A stretch of 64,000 bases of DNA from Trinickia dinghuensis (lineage in GTDB: Bacteria > Pseudomonadota > Gammaproteobacteria > Burkholderiales > Burkholderiaceae), in assembly GCF_003367175.1 (NCBI RefSeq), contig NZ_QRGA01000014.1:124001-188000 (forward strand), given 5' to 3'. This document shows, piece by piece, positions 19,192-28,923 of the stretch. A model generated the notes under the pieces. It saw only the letters and a list, made by a program, of their open reading frames with translations. It was not told the origin of the DNA and ran no database searches. A program made the translations under genes and the position numbers. Position 1 is the first letter of the stretch, and each line of letters opens with the position of its first letter.

Positions 19192-21180
19192 ATGAAGGAA
19201 AAAAGCGAATCCGAACCATCCGCGCCCGAGAACGTGAGCGACGCCTCGCGCCGCCGCTTCCTTCGCGACAGCATCGCAACGGGAGCCGGAGCCCTACTGT
19301 TTCCCGCCGCCGGCGCCGTTCCCGACGCAGCTGCGGCTACCGCATCCGCCGAGCAACCGCGAGGCAAGCAGCCGAACTTCCTCATCTTGATGTGCGATGA
19401 AAACCGCTTTCCGCCGATTTACGAGTCGCGAGAGACCCAGGCTTTCCGTCAAACGTTCCTCAATACGCAGAACCTGATGCGCCGCCACGGAGTCGATTTT
19501 CTGCGGCACTACGCGGCATCGGTCGCGTGCTCGCCCAGCCGTGCATCGCTCTACACGGGCCAGTACCCCTCGCTGCACGGCGTCACGCAGACGACGGGCG
19601 CGGCCAAGGAATCGTTCGAACCGGACGTGTTCTGGCTAGACCCGAACGGCGTGCCGACGCTCGGCGATTACTTTCGCGCGGCGGGCTACTCGACGTACTG
19701 GCGCGGCAAATGGCACGCCTCGGACGCCGACATGCTGATTCCGGGCACGCACGATCAGCTCTTGAGTTACGACGCGACGAGCGGCGCTCCCGACAGCGCG
19801 GCGCAAGCGCTTTATACCAACGCCGATCGCCTCGACGCTTACGGTTTCAGCGGTTGGATCGGCCCCGAGCCGCACGGCAAGTCGCCACTCAACAGCGGCT
19901 CTTCGGTGCCTCCCGGCCAACAGGGGCGCGACGTCGGCTTCGCTCAGCAAGCCAAGCATCTGATCCAGCAGTTGGACCACGATCGCATCACCCAGCCCTG
20001 GGTCATCATGACGTCGTTCGTCAATCCGCACGACATCACGCTCTGGGGGCTGTGGGCGAACTTGGGCAAGGTCGCGGATTTCGATTTTTCCATTCAGCCC
20101 TACGTGCCCATCAATTTGTTCGACCGCGAACGATTCAGCCTATCGCAACACGACGACCTGTCGAAGAAGCCCTCGGCGCAGGCCTCCTATCAGGAAAGCT
20201 ACAAACAATGGATGCAGCCGATCCTGAACGACCCCGCAACGCTCGAGCGCTACTTCCGCTACTACTATCAACTGCAGAAGAACGTCGACGATCAGATGAT
20301 GACCGTCTTTCAGGCCCTGCTCGCCTCGAGATTCGCCGACAACACGATCGTCATCTTCACCTCCGACCATGGCGATCTTCTCGGCTCGCACGCCAACATG
20401 CATCAAAAGTGGTACACGGCTTACGACGAGGCGATCCGAGTCCCGTTGATCGTCTATAACCGGACGCTGTTTCCGAACCCTCGAACGGTCGACTCGCTGA
20501 CGAGCCACGTGGATCTGCTGCCGACGCTGCTGGGGCTCGCCGGCATCGACCCCGAACCGCTTCGCAAACTACTGGCGGACGATCACTCCGATGCGCTGCC
20601 CCTGGTGGGGCGCAATCTTGCGCCGCTGGTGCTGGGCGAGGCGGCTCCCGCGAGCGTCAACGACCCGCTCTACTTCATGACCGACGACGATCCGAGCCGG
20701 GGGCTCAACCAGGACAACTGGACGGGGATCGGATACAACTCCGTCGTGCAACCGAATCATCTCGAGACGGTGATCGTTCGCCTCGCGGATGGGAAGGTAT
20801 GGAAGTACACGCATTACTTCGACAATCCGCAGTTCTGGAGCACGCCGGGCAAACCTGGCGATACCGGCGATTCGAACTCCGCAAAGGTCGAAGACGTGGT
20901 GTTGCGTCAGGTGGCGAAGACACCCGATCCGCCGGCGTATCCCGGTGCGGACGTCGGTCCGCAAGCGATTCCGTACACGGTCACGGTCAAGTCGACGCCG
21001 CGCAACGACGAGTACGAGATGTACAACGTCACCGACGACCCGATGGAACTCGCCAATCTCTATGACGACGGGATTCATGGGACACAGCAGAGCCAGCTCG
21101 CGGCACTGCTGCAGCAGCAGCGATGCGTCAAACGGCAGGTGCCTCAGAGTGGCGATGTCCCGGGGCAGCCGACGTGCTAG
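19192..21180 (+). CDS. Tat-exported sulfatase (arylsulfatase/choline-sulfatase family)
   Basis: 662 residues from the ATG at 19192, preceded by GGAGG; this start places the twin-arginine leader SRRRFLRDS at 19-27 near the N-terminus. The mature enzyme begins NFLILMCDENR (metal-binding Asp/Glu) and has CSPSRASLYTGQYPS with Cys113, the residue converted to formylglycine. TSDHGDLLGSHANMHQKW provides the second metal/catalytic block. It cleaves sulfate esters in the periplasm. No formylglycine-generating enzyme or permease adjoins it, so activation must depend on a gene elsewhere. Confidence 0.9.
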   Translation: MKEKSESEPSAPENVSDASRRRFLRDSIATGAGALLFPAAGAVPDAAAATASAEQPRGKQPNFLILMCDENRFPPIYESRETQAFRQTFLNTQNLMRRHGVDFLRHYAASVACSPSRASLYTGQYPSLHGVTQTTGAAKESFEPDVFWLDPNGVPTLGDYFRAAGYSTYWRGKWHASDADMLIPGTHDQLLSYDATSGAPDSAAQALYTNADRLDAYGFSGWIGPEPHGKSPLNSGSSVPPGQQGRDVGFAQQAKHLIQQLDHDRITQPWVIMTSFVNPHDITLWGLWANLGKVADFDFSIQPYVPINLFDRERFSLSQHDDLSKKPSAQASYQESYKQWMQPILNDPATLERYFRYYYQLQKNVDDQMMTVFQALLASRFADNTIVIFTSDHGDLLGSHANMHQKWYTAYDEAIRVPLIVYNRTLFPNPRTVDSLTSHVDLLPTLLGLAGIDPEPLRKLLADDHSDALPLVGRNLAPLVLGEAAPASVNDPLYFMTDDDPSRGLNQDNWTGIGYNSVVQPNHLETVIVRLADGKVWKYTHYFDNPQFWSTPGKPGDTGDSNSAKVEDVVLRQVAKTPDPPAYPGADVGPQAIPYTVTVKSTPRNDEYEMYNVTDDPMELANLYDDGIHGTQQSQLAALLQQQRCVKRQVPQSGDVPGQPTC

Positions 21181-21216
21181 CCGAGGCGGAATCGCACGAG
21201 CGCAATGCGTAATGCA

Positions 21217-21777
21217 TTAGCGCCCAAAGCGCATCACAGTGCTGGTATTGGCCAGCACGTGGCCTTTGATCGCCGCGTGCAGCGCATCGCGAGTCAACCC
21301 GGCCGGGAGCGCAGCCGGCGGGAGATCGAGCGCATAGATCTGCACGAAATAGTGATGAGCGATCTCGCCTGCCGGCGGACACGGCCCCCGATAAGCCGCC
21401 TTTCCGCTGACGTTCAGGCCCAAATGCGCGCCGGCCGGAGGTTCTCCTCCCGCTGCAAGCGACGTCGTCGAAGCAGGAATACCGTACATCACCCAGTGCA
21501 CGACGCCCATGCCCTGCGCAGCATCCGGATCGAAGATCGTGATCGCGAAGCTGCGGGTGCCGGCAGGCGCGTGGCTCCACTGCAATGCCGGCGACACATC
21601 GCCGCCGCCGCAATTGTTCTGACTCCCGGCATGACTTAAAGGAAGCGTGCCGCCGTCGGGCAGGCCAGGCGAAGTCAGTTCGAACGCTTGCGCGGCGAAC
21701 ACGGCCGCGCCGTGCAGCGACAGTACGCACAAACTCGCGCCGAGGAAATGCCGGATTGCATTTGCGTTGCTCGTCAT
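21217..21777 (-). CDS. Secreted YbhB/YbcL PEBP-family protein
   Basis: 186 residues from ATG 21777 with GGGAGG upstream. A Sec signal peptide (about 10-30, ending FAAQA) is followed by a PEBP fold: GGDVSPALQW, ITIFDPDAAQGMGVVHWVMYGIP, and YRGPCPPAGEIAHHYFVQIYALD. These are the anion-binding site residues of the YbhB family. The cellular role is unknown. A second, non-secreted paralogue lies at 59376-59885. It is convergent with the sulfatase. Confidence 0.88.
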   Translation of the reverse strand: MTSNANAIRHFLGASLCVLSLHGAAVFAAQAFELTSPGLPDGGTLPLSHAGSQNNCGGGDVSPALQWSHAPAGTRSFAITIFDPDAAQGMGVVHWVMYGIPASTTSLAAGGEPPAGAHLGLNVSGKAAYRGPCPPAGEIAHHYFVQIYALDLPPAALPAGLTRDALHAAIKGHVLANTSTVMRFGR

Positions 21778-21835
21778 CGCACACCTCCCTTTCGCCGGCT
21801 CTGCGTATTCGCGTACGCGAAGTACGAATGCGCTA

Positions 21836-22393
21836 TCAGCTCGGCCGGCGGAACTCGTTTTCCACCCAGCTCGCCGCACTCGCTTTGCTGAGTTTGAAGT
21901 TAGCGGCTACCTGCACTTGGGCAAGCTGCTCCCCAAAGGCGTCGAGCGCGGTCAGCAGCGCATAAGGTTCGTCCTCGTCGGGGACGATGTCCAGCGTGAT
22001 CTCCAGGTCCTCATCGCCCGTCGCCGCGGCCACTCTCACGCTCTTATGCAACTGTGCGCGCAGCTGCTGCTCGTGCCGGCGCAAGACCTCCGACGCCGTC
22101 TTCACCAGCGTGTTGAACGCCGAAACGTCGAGCGGCTTCGGATCCTTCTTGTTGCGGCCCATCGTCCACGGGCCGACCAGCGCGGGCTCCTGCTCTCCGT
22201 CTTTGATCATCTCGACGGCCCAGCCATCGTCGTCCTCGTTCTTGATCACGCGCGCGGTCCAGCCGCCGTCGCGCCATAGCCTGTCCTCGTGGATCGCTTC
22301 GGGCGTATCGGTCTCCGCTTCATGGCTTTCGGGCGCGTTATCGGAGATGAGATCGGCGGCGGAGTCGGTCGACGAAAGGGACGTATCGGTCAT
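21836..22393 (-). CDS. Conserved hypothetical acidic protein
   Basis: 185 residues, strongly acidic N-terminus, then WRDGGWTARVIKNEDDDGWAVEMIKDGE, a compact beta-rich segment, and a helix-rich C-terminal half. No catalytic motif or export signal is visible. It resembles hypothetical proteins common in Burkholderia. It sits 58 bp upstream of the PEBP gene on the same strand and may be expressed with it. Confidence 0.7.
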   Translation of the reverse strand: MTDTSLSSTDSAADLISDNAPESHEAETDTPEAIHEDRLWRDGGWTARVIKNEDDDGWAVEMIKDGEQEPALVGPWTMGRNKKDPKPLDVSAFNTLVKTASEVLRRHEQQLRAQLHKSVRVAAATGDEDLEITLDIVPDEDEPYALLTALDAFGEQLAQVQVAANFKLSKASAASWVENEFRRPS

Positions 22394-22501
22394 TGCGGGT
22401 TCGGAGATTTCGTGCGGCGCATTCAGCGCGATGCACGCAATTCTACCCGCCCGGCAAGGGACTAACGCGCCGGCCGTTCGGCGAACGCCATGCCGATCAC
22501 G

Positions 22502-24682
22502 TCACCAATCGTATTTGGCGCTGGCCAGCACGGTTCGCTCGTTGCCGAATGCGCAGACGGCGTACGACTGGCAGCCGCTGACGTAACGCCGGTCGAAAAG
22601 ATTTTCCGCAGTCAGTGAGAAACGCCAATCACGCGTGGCATAGTGCAGCGCCGCGTCGTACAGCGTGTAGCTCGGGATCGTCAACGAGTTGTCCGGCGCG
22701 CCCGCCAACGCGCTCTGGTAGCGGATCCCGCCACCGATACCGAATCCCGCGAGGGCGCCGGTATGCCAGGTCCAGTCGGCCCACAGCGACGCCATCTGGC
22801 GCGGCCGTGCGATGTCGACGGGCCAGTGGTTCAGCGACACGTCGTTCGCCTGCACGTTCTTCACGTCTTGATAGATGTATGACGCGATGATCGACAGCTC
22901 GCGCGTCACGTTTCCGACCGCGCTCAGCTCGATGCCGCGCGAACGCACCTCGCCCGTCTGCACGGAGGACGTGCCCGTCGGATCGAGATTCGCCGGCGCC
23001 GGCGTCACGACGTTCGTCTGGTTGATTTGGTAGGCGGCCGCGCTCAACATCAAGTTCTTGCCGAGCGGCTGCCAGCGCAGGCCTGCCTCGATCTGCTTGC
23101 CGCGCGTCGGCTGGGGCAGTCCGCCACCGAACATCTTCACGCCGATCACCGGATTGAACGACGTCGCATAGCTGACGTACGGCGACAGACCGTAGTCGCC
23201 GCGATAGGTGAGCCCGACGCGGCCAGAGAACGCGCTGACGTCCTGTTTCGTCTGCGTGCCGGCCTCGCGGTCGTCCTGGCGCATGTCGACCCAATCTTCG
23301 CGGCCGCCGAACGTCAAGGTCCAGCGGTTCCATTCGATCTGGTCTTGCGCGTAGGTACCGACCGTATTCATCGCCGTATACAGATCGGAGTGGCCCAGCG
23401 ACGTCGGGCCCGAGAAGATCGCGGTCGTGACCGGCGTGTAGACCGGATCGTAAAGATTCAGCCCCGGCGCCAGCGCGAGCCACTCGCTGTCGGTCGTCGT
23501 CTGCCGGTTGTACTGGAAGCCGAGCAGAACCGTATGCTCGAGCGGCCCCGTACCGAAACGTGCCTGTGCATTGTTGTCGATGTCGAAGCGGCTGTAGTTC
23601 ATCTGGAACAGCCCCGCGTAACGCGTTATATCGGTCGTGCTGCCCGGGGCGAGGCCCTCGCCGAACACCGATGCATCGTCAAGCGACAGGTGCATCCACC
23701 GAACGCTCTGGCGCAACGTCCACGTCGAATCGAGGTTGTGCGAGAACTGGTAGCCGAGCGACCACTGCTTCTTCCGGTAGTCGTTGAATGTCGGATCGCC
23801 GGTGTAGACGTCATGCGTGAGTTGCCCGTTAGGGTTCGGCAGTACGGTACCCTGCGCGGGCAGGAAGTTGTGCGCAAAGTCGTTTCGGTCCTGCAGGTAG
23901 GTCGCAGTGAGCGTCAACGAGGTGTCGGCATCGGGCCGCCAGCGCAGCGAAGGGGCAAGCGCGACACGGCGGTCCCCATTCGGGCCGGTCAGTGCGTTGC
24001 CGTCGCGGGCAACGCCGACGAAGCGATACGCGTACACGCCGTCAGGGTCGAGTTTGTCGCCGATGTCGAGCATCGTCTCCTTGCGCGCGTAGTTGCCGAT
24101 CTGCACGCCGGCCTCGCGCACGCGCTCGCCGTCGGCCAGCTTCGTCTGCGCATCGACGATCGCGCCCGGATCGCCCGCACCATACAGCACCGACGTCGGC
24201 CCCCTCAAAACAGTAATGCTATCGATCATGTACGGGTCGACGCGCCAATCCGCGATGGTCGTCGTATTCGGCGCTTGCAAACCGTCGACGAACAGCGTGG
24301 GCTTGAAGCCTCGCAGCGCTGCGTACAGGTCGGAGCGATTGTCGGATCCATACGATGCGAAGCCCGGCAGATAGCGCAGTGCCTGGTTAAGGTCTGTCGA
24401 GCCGGTCATCTCGATCTGCTGTCCGGTGACGACGTTGATCGTTTGAGGGATCTCGGTGATCGGCGTATCGGTCTTCGTGCCCGTCGCGGTGCGTTTGCCG
24501 ACTAGGCCTACCGATGGCGCGTTCGCCGGGCCGTTCACCACGATCTCCGGCAACACGGCACCCGTCGTTGCTTGCGCCACGTCCGCCGGTTGCGCCGCCT
24601 GCGCGTATGCATGGCCGGCGGCCGTTGCGCAAAATATCGCGCCGGCGGCGATCGCACAGCTGGGGGGATTTTGTAATTTCAT
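22502..24682 (-). CDS. TonB-dependent siderophore receptor
   Basis: 726 residues with a signal peptide (to about AYAQA, 28), a plug domain (TPITEIPQTINVVTGQQI; LRYLPGF; DSITVLRGPTSVLYGAGDPG) and a 22-strand barrel ending in the aromatic residue Trp, as in outer-membrane porins. The plug sequence is of the FhuA/FpvA siderophore type. It imports a ferric siderophore across the outer membrane with TonB energy. No siderophore biosynthesis, ABC transporter or sigma/anti-sigma genes adjoin it, and no N-terminal signalling domain is obvious. No clear Fur box was seen upstream. Confidence 0.9.
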   Translation of the reverse strand: MKLQNPPSCAIAAGAIFCATAAGHAYAQAAQPADVAQATTGAVLPEIVVNGPANAPSVGLVGKRTATGTKTDTPITEIPQTINVVTGQQIEMTGSTDLNQALRYLPGFASYGSDNRSDLYAALRGFKPTLFVDGLQAPNTTTIADWRVDPYMIDSITVLRGPTSVLYGAGDPGAIVDAQTKLADGERVREAGVQIGNYARKETMLDIGDKLDPDGVYAYRFVGVARDGNALTGPNGDRRVALAPSLRWRPDADTSLTLTATYLQDRNDFAHNFLPAQGTVLPNPNGQLTHDVYTGDPTFNDYRKKQWSLGYQFSHNLDSTWTLRQSVRWMHLSLDDASVFGEGLAPGSTTDITRYAGLFQMNYSRFDIDNNAQARFGTGPLEHTVLLGFQYNRQTTTDSEWLALAPGLNLYDPVYTPVTTAIFSGPTSLGHSDLYTAMNTVGTYAQDQIEWNRWTLTFGGREDWVDMRQDDREAGTQTKQDVSAFSGRVGLTYRGDYGLSPYVSYATSFNPVIGVKMFGGGLPQPTRGKQIEAGLRWQPLGKNLMLSAAAYQINQTNVVTPAPANLDPTGTSSVQTGEVRSRGIELSAVGNVTRELSIIASYIYQDVKNVQANDVSLNHWPVDIARPRQMASLWADWTWHTGALAGFGIGGGIRYQSALAGAPDNSLTIPSYTLYDAALHYATRDWRFSLTAENLFDRRYVSGCQSYAVCAFGNERTVLASAKYDW

Positions 24683-25035
24683 GAGTTTCGATACGGGCTT
24701 CGTTTTTATTGAATGCTTTCATGCGTACAGCGAGCGCGGCCTTATGCAGGCGCGCCGCCGCAGGCAAGCGTTGGCGTGAGACCCGAGGCACGGACGGACA
24801 CCGCCCCTATATCGACACTGCGGCGGCCGACTTGAGGCGGAAGACGTTGCGATCGAGGCAGCGCTACACTGATCACATCCTCGATCGAATACCGAAACTG
24901 ATTAAAATGATCGACAGATTTGACGTCCTGGCGGCCTCTGCAACCTGTCGTCGCCGTCGAATCGGCGAATACGCCAAAGCAGCCACAATAGCATGGCAAC
25001 ACATCCTGAATATTGAAGGGCCAGTGGGGGCGACG
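24683..25035. other. 353-bp region between the receptor and the toxin-like gene
   Basis: No gene is supported. The toxin frame is open back to 24709, but the residues are arginine-rich and low in similarity to the start seen in such proteins. The sequence becomes richer in A/T from about 24880 onward, marking the left edge of the low-GC gene. Confidence 0.4.
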
Positions 25036-26229
25036 ATGGGCAGAGTCACACCGATTAGCACACAAACGCAGCGGCAAAGTTCGACAACGGCGAGCAACGA
25101 ACCCGCCTCGAATAAATCGGCGAGCACCTTCATAGACAACCGGCCGCAAGCAACGGCCCAGAGACAACTGCAAGAACTGTCGGACAACAGTCCCAAAACC
25201 CGGCAACTTCGAATGTTGCGCCAGTTGGTTCAAACCGGGCGTCCTGCACAGCGCGTTGCGCAAAATGCGGAACGGCCGAACGGCAACGGTCTCGAATCGG
25301 AGATTCGATCCGCATCCGGCACGGTGCAATTGGTGCCGTTCAAGCCCGAAAGCGCAGCAAAAACACTGACGGCAACCGTAAATCCCGGCGGTTGGCCGGC
25401 CGGCGGAACCTTTACTCACACCTCCAACCCGTTGGGCTATCCTACAACTGCGGCCACCAAGGCACGGGACAATAAGGGCGGCGGCTCCGTGACATCAAAC
25501 ATAGAACCGAACGGCATGAAAAAATGGCACGGGAAGAAATTGCTGCCCGATCCCACCCCGGGCAAAGGCAGTCAAGCGCTAACCAAAATGCATGCCATTA
25601 ACTCGCACTTATATGGTCCAAACGACGAGTCGAATATTTTGTTGGGCTCGGCGAGCGCAAATGACAAGCATAGCGATGAAGTGGAAGAGCCGATAAAAAA
25701 CTATTTAAAGAAGAAAAACCGCGCAGTTCACTATTCCGTCGCCGTAACCTATGGTCATCCCGGCTTCGTCAACTCGCCGGCGCACGCGGCACTGACATCG
25801 ACCGAACAGACAGAATTTGCCAACTGGAAAAATCACGCGATCGCTCACACAATAAATTGCCAGGCGATTTATTATCAAAAGAGCTCGGCGGGATGGGAAG
25901 CTTCGGCGCCCGAGACGCATGCCATCGACGCATTGACGACCGATCACAAGAAAATCGGGGGATACCGTGCCGCCAAGAAGCAGAAAGTAGAAAAATACGA
26001 AAAAAAGAGAACAAAGCGAAAGATGAAAAATACCGCCCTCTACCAAGGCATCGTCGAGGCGTTGATCGGATTAGGTGGTGGCACCCCCCAGACTGTCAAA
26101 AAATACATCGACGCAAACCACCTGGGATCCTGGACTCCCCTTGGAATCAGGAATATGATGGTGGAAATGAAAGGCAAGGCACTGCTGTTACATTCAGGTG
26201 GCAAATACCAGATAAACAAGAGAACCTAA
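25036..26229 (+). CDS. eCIS-cargo-like toxin: nuclease-like core, NLS-like stretch and H1-like winged helix
   Basis: 397 residues from ATG 25036 (GGGGG 6 nt upstream). Residues 33-52 (IDNRPQATAQRQLQELSDNS) carry the FIDNRPxAxxQRxLQELxxNS segment that opens many proteins linked to extracellular contractile injection systems (eCIS). Residues 185-212 (MHAINSHLYGPNDESN, then NDKH) resemble the His-Asn core of DNA/RNA non-specific nuclease toxins. Residues 305-331 are very basic (AAKKQKVEKYEKKRTKRKMK), like a nuclear localisation signal. Residues 333-394 (ALYQGIVEALIGLGGGTPQ, then LLLHSGGKYQINK) follow the pattern of a linker-histone H1/H5 globular domain. GC is clearly lower than its neighbours. 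No immunity gene or eCIS structural gene is in the window. Confidence 0.6.
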   Translation: MGRVTPISTQTQRQSSTTASNEPASNKSASTFIDNRPQATAQRQLQELSDNSPKTRQLRMLRQLVQTGRPAQRVAQNAERPNGNGLESEIRSASGTVQLVPFKPESAAKTLTATVNPGGWPAGGTFTHTSNPLGYPTTAATKARDNKGGGSVTSNIEPNGMKKWHGKKLLPDPTPGKGSQALTKMHAINSHLYGPNDESNILLGSASANDKHSDEVEEPIKNYLKKKNRAVHYSVAVTYGHPGFVNSPAHAALTSTEQTEFANWKNHAIAHTINCQAIYYQKSSAGWEASAPETHAIDALTTDHKKIGGYRAAKKQKVEKYEKKRTKRKMKNTALYQGIVEALIGLGGGTPQTVKKYIDANHLGSWTPLGIRNMMVEMKGKALLLHSGGKYQINKRT

Positions 26230-26261
26230 CCACACGTTGGAATAAGAGCATAAAATGAAAC

Positions 26262-26624
26262 ATGCCACACCTTACGCTTGAATATTCGGACAACCTTCCG
26301 CAGTTTGATATCGATGGCATGTTGCTCGACTTGAATAAGACGCTCGTTGCGTCCGGCTACTTCGACGAAATCGACATCAAGAGCCGCGCCGTGCGACTCG
26401 GCACGTTTCTCGTCGGAACCGAAGTTGAAGGTCGGGGTTTTGTACACGTCAAGCTAGCCCTGTTGAGCGGACGATCGACAGAAGCGAAACGCGCACTCTC
26501 TGAGAGCCTGCTTCGGGTGCTCGAACATGCTCAAGAGCCGACTGATGGCGTGCATGTGCAGCTTTGCGTCGAGATACAGGAGATCGATCGGGAGACGTAC
26601 GTCAAGGCGAGCATTGCGCCATAG
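26262..26624 (+). CDS. 5-carboxymethyl-2-hydroxymuconate delta-isomerase-like protein
   Basis: 120 residues, the family length. It begins MPHLTLEYSDNL; after Met removal Pro is N-terminal, the catalytic base of the tautomerase superfamily. The family acts in homoprotocatechuate degradation, but no other genes of that pathway are nearby, so its substrate here is open. It follows the low-GC toxin gene by 32 bp, returns to normal composition, and is probably an independent unit. Confidence 0.85.
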   Translation: MPHLTLEYSDNLPQFDIDGMLLDLNKTLVASGYFDEIDIKSRAVRLGTFLVGTEVEGRGFVHVKLALLSGRSTEAKRALSESLLRVLEHAQEPTDGVHVQLCVEIQEIDRETYVKASIAP

Positions 26625-26886
26625 CCGCCCCGTAGCAAAGGCATCCCAGCCTTCGCACTGCGGAGAAGGGCTGCTCGCTACCAAACAGAGCAAATGGCGC
26701 TTATGGGTACCGTTGAACGGCGACCGAGGCCGGCCATCAGCAGCCGTTGCGGGCTATATCCATTCGCTCCGAGCGCTGAAGTTGAAACGGTTGGCGAAGA
26801 TGATGACGGCTGACACCGCGAAATCGGCTGGATCTCGGATCTGGCCAACCGCCCGTTGACTGACGGCTGGCGTCGGAAGGAAAGCC

Positions 26887-28923
26887 TCAAACGTCCTTCA
26901 TCAAACGAAGCGCGTCATAGATGGCCGCGTGCGTGTTTCGCGCGGACACGGCATCACCGATCCGATAGAGCGAAAACAGGCCATTCGGGTTTCGGTCGAC
27001 AGTCTGAGGCTTCCCCGCGATAAGCGCGTCATAGTCGAGCGCACCGAGGTTCCGAGACCGTGGCTTCAATTCGAAATAGAGTTCGTCCGACGGCACCGTC
27101 CCGTGATTGACGATGATTTGATCGTAACGCCGCTCTTCGCGGGCCTCGACATAATCACTGCCGATGATCGCAACCAACCCGTCGCCTTCGCGGCGGACGG
27201 CTTCGAGCGTATAGGCAACCGTGAATCTTGCATTCAGCTTCTGCAGCGATCGCATGTACGGCACCAGATTCATGCTCATCACTTCCGGCGAAAACGTGCG
27301 ATCACGCGTCATGATCTCGACACGCCCGCCTGCACCGGCTATCGTTTCCGCCGCTTGCAACGCGGCATGGTCGCCCGCATCGTCGTAAATCAGGACGTTC
27401 GCCCCGGACTTGACCTCGCCGGAAATGATCTCCCACGTCGACACCAAGTGTTCGTTGCCTTCGCGCAGGATGTCGACGTGCGGCACGCCGCCGGTCGCGA
27501 TCACAACGACATCCGGACGCTCGCGTGCGACGACCTCCGCATCCGCCCACGTTTCGAATAGGAAACGCACCCCCAGCCTCTCGCATTGCGACATGCGCCA
27601 GTCGATGATGCCCATCATCTCCTTGCGGCGCGGGAGCCGCGCCGTCAAGCGAATCTGGCCGCCCGGCGCCCCGGCCGCCTCCAACACGACGACCTCGTGT
27701 CCTCGCTCCCCGGCCACGCGTGCGGCTTCGAGCCCTGCGGGCCCCGCACCGACGATTACGATCTTGCGTTTCGCGGGTGCGGGCGCAATCGAATGGGGCA
27801 TCGTCAATTCGCGGCCGGTCGCTGCGTTATGAATGCAGAACGCGGCACCACCTTGATAGATCCGGTCGATGCAGTAGTTGGCGCCCACGCATGGCCGGAT
27901 GTCATGCTCCCCTCTCTCGACGATCTTGCGCACGATATGCGGATCGGTCATGTGCGCGCGGGTCATGCCGACCATGTCGACTTTGCCTGACTCGATCGCA
28001 TAGCGCGCCGTCGCCACGTCCTGAATCCGGGCGGCATGAAAGGTCGGGAAATCCGTCGCCCGCCGAATCTCGCCGGCAAATTCGAGGTGAGGCGCGCTCT
28101 TCATGCCCATGATCGGGATGATGTCGGTCAAGCCCGCGTCCGTCTCGAGATGCCCGCGGATCACATTGAGGAAGTCCACGAGCCCGCTGTCCTTCAGTCG
28201 CCTTGATATTTCGATGCCTTCATCCCGCGTGATGCCGCCCGCGATGATTTCATCCGCCGTATAACGGATTCCTACCACGAAGGCATCGCCTACCCGTTGC
28301 CGGATCGCCCGCAGTACGTCGAACGTGAAGCGCAGACGGTTGTCGAGCGCCCCTCCGTAAGGGGCGTCCAGCGTGTTGGTCAGCGGCGACCAAAATTGAT
28401 CCATCAGGTGTCCGTACGCTTCGAGCTCCAACCCGTCGAGTCCGGCCGCCTTCACGCGTTCCGCGGCATCCGCATAGTCTTTGACGATGCGCTCGATATC
28501 CCAGTCCTCCACTTTTTTCGGGAATGCCCGATGTGCGGGTTCGCGGTGGTGAGAAGGCGACACGGCCGGCAACCATTCGGCTTTGTCCCACCGTGTGCGA
28601 CGTCCGAGATGAGTCAACTGGATCATCACCTTGGCGCCATGCTCGTGACATGCGTCCGCCAGATCCCGCATCCATGGTACGACTTCGTCTTTGTAGATCA
28701 GGATGTTGTTGAAAACCGGCGGGCTGTCCTTCGAGATCGAAGCCGATCCGGCAGTCATCGTCAGCGCGATGCCGGCTTTGGCCCGCTCGACGTGATACGC
28801 GCGGTAGCGCTCCTTCGGCATGCCATCGTCCGCATACGCCGGCTCGTGTGCCGTAGTCATGATTCGATTGCGGAACGTCAGATGTTTGAGCGTGTACGGC
28901 TGCAGAAGGGCATCGCTGGACAT
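26887..28923 (-). CDS. FMN/Fe-S/FAD oxidoreductase of the trimethylamine dehydrogenase / 2,4-dienoyl-CoA reductase family
   Basis: 678 residues: an Old-Yellow-Enzyme TIM barrel (1-340), a cysteine cluster, then FAD and NAD domains (KIVIVGAGPAGLEAAR near 390). Sequence features such as HEPAYADDGMPK, GHLMDQFWSPLTNTLDAPYGG and HLETDAGLTDIIP suggest the amine-demethylase branch, for example N-methylproline demethylase, rather than FadH. The Fe-S cluster shows Cys345, Cys351 and Cys363; the second cysteine of the usual CxxCxxC spacing is Ala348. The divergent TetR gene is the likely regulator. The exact substrate is not established. Confidence 0.8.
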   Translation of the reverse strand: MSSDALLQPYTLKHLTFRNRIMTTAHEPAYADDGMPKERYRAYHVERAKAGIALTMTAGSASISKDSPPVFNNILIYKDEVVPWMRDLADACHEHGAKVMIQLTHLGRRTRWDKAEWLPAVSPSHHREPAHRAFPKKVEDWDIERIVKDYADAAERVKAAGLDGLELEAYGHLMDQFWSPLTNTLDAPYGGALDNRLRFTFDVLRAIRQRVGDAFVVGIRYTADEIIAGGITRDEGIEISRRLKDSGLVDFLNVIRGHLETDAGLTDIIPIMGMKSAPHLEFAGEIRRATDFPTFHAARIQDVATARYAIESGKVDMVGMTRAHMTDPHIVRKIVERGEHDIRPCVGANYCIDRIYQGGAAFCIHNAATGRELTMPHSIAPAPAKRKIVIVGAGPAGLEAARVAGERGHEVVVLEAAGAPGGQIRLTARLPRRKEMMGIIDWRMSQCERLGVRFLFETWADAEVVARERPDVVVIATGGVPHVDILREGNEHLVSTWEIISGEVKSGANVLIYDDAGDHAALQAAETIAGAGGRVEIMTRDRTFSPEVMSMNLVPYMRSLQKLNARFTVAYTLEAVRREGDGLVAIIGSDYVEAREERRYDQIIVNHGTVPSDELYFELKPRSRNLGALDYDALIAGKPQTVDRNPNGLFSLYRIGDAVSARNTHAAIYDALRLMKDV

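Noticed and set aside
24683-24760. Fur box upstream of the siderophore receptor
   Set aside because: No GATAATGATAATCATTATC-like match was found by eye.
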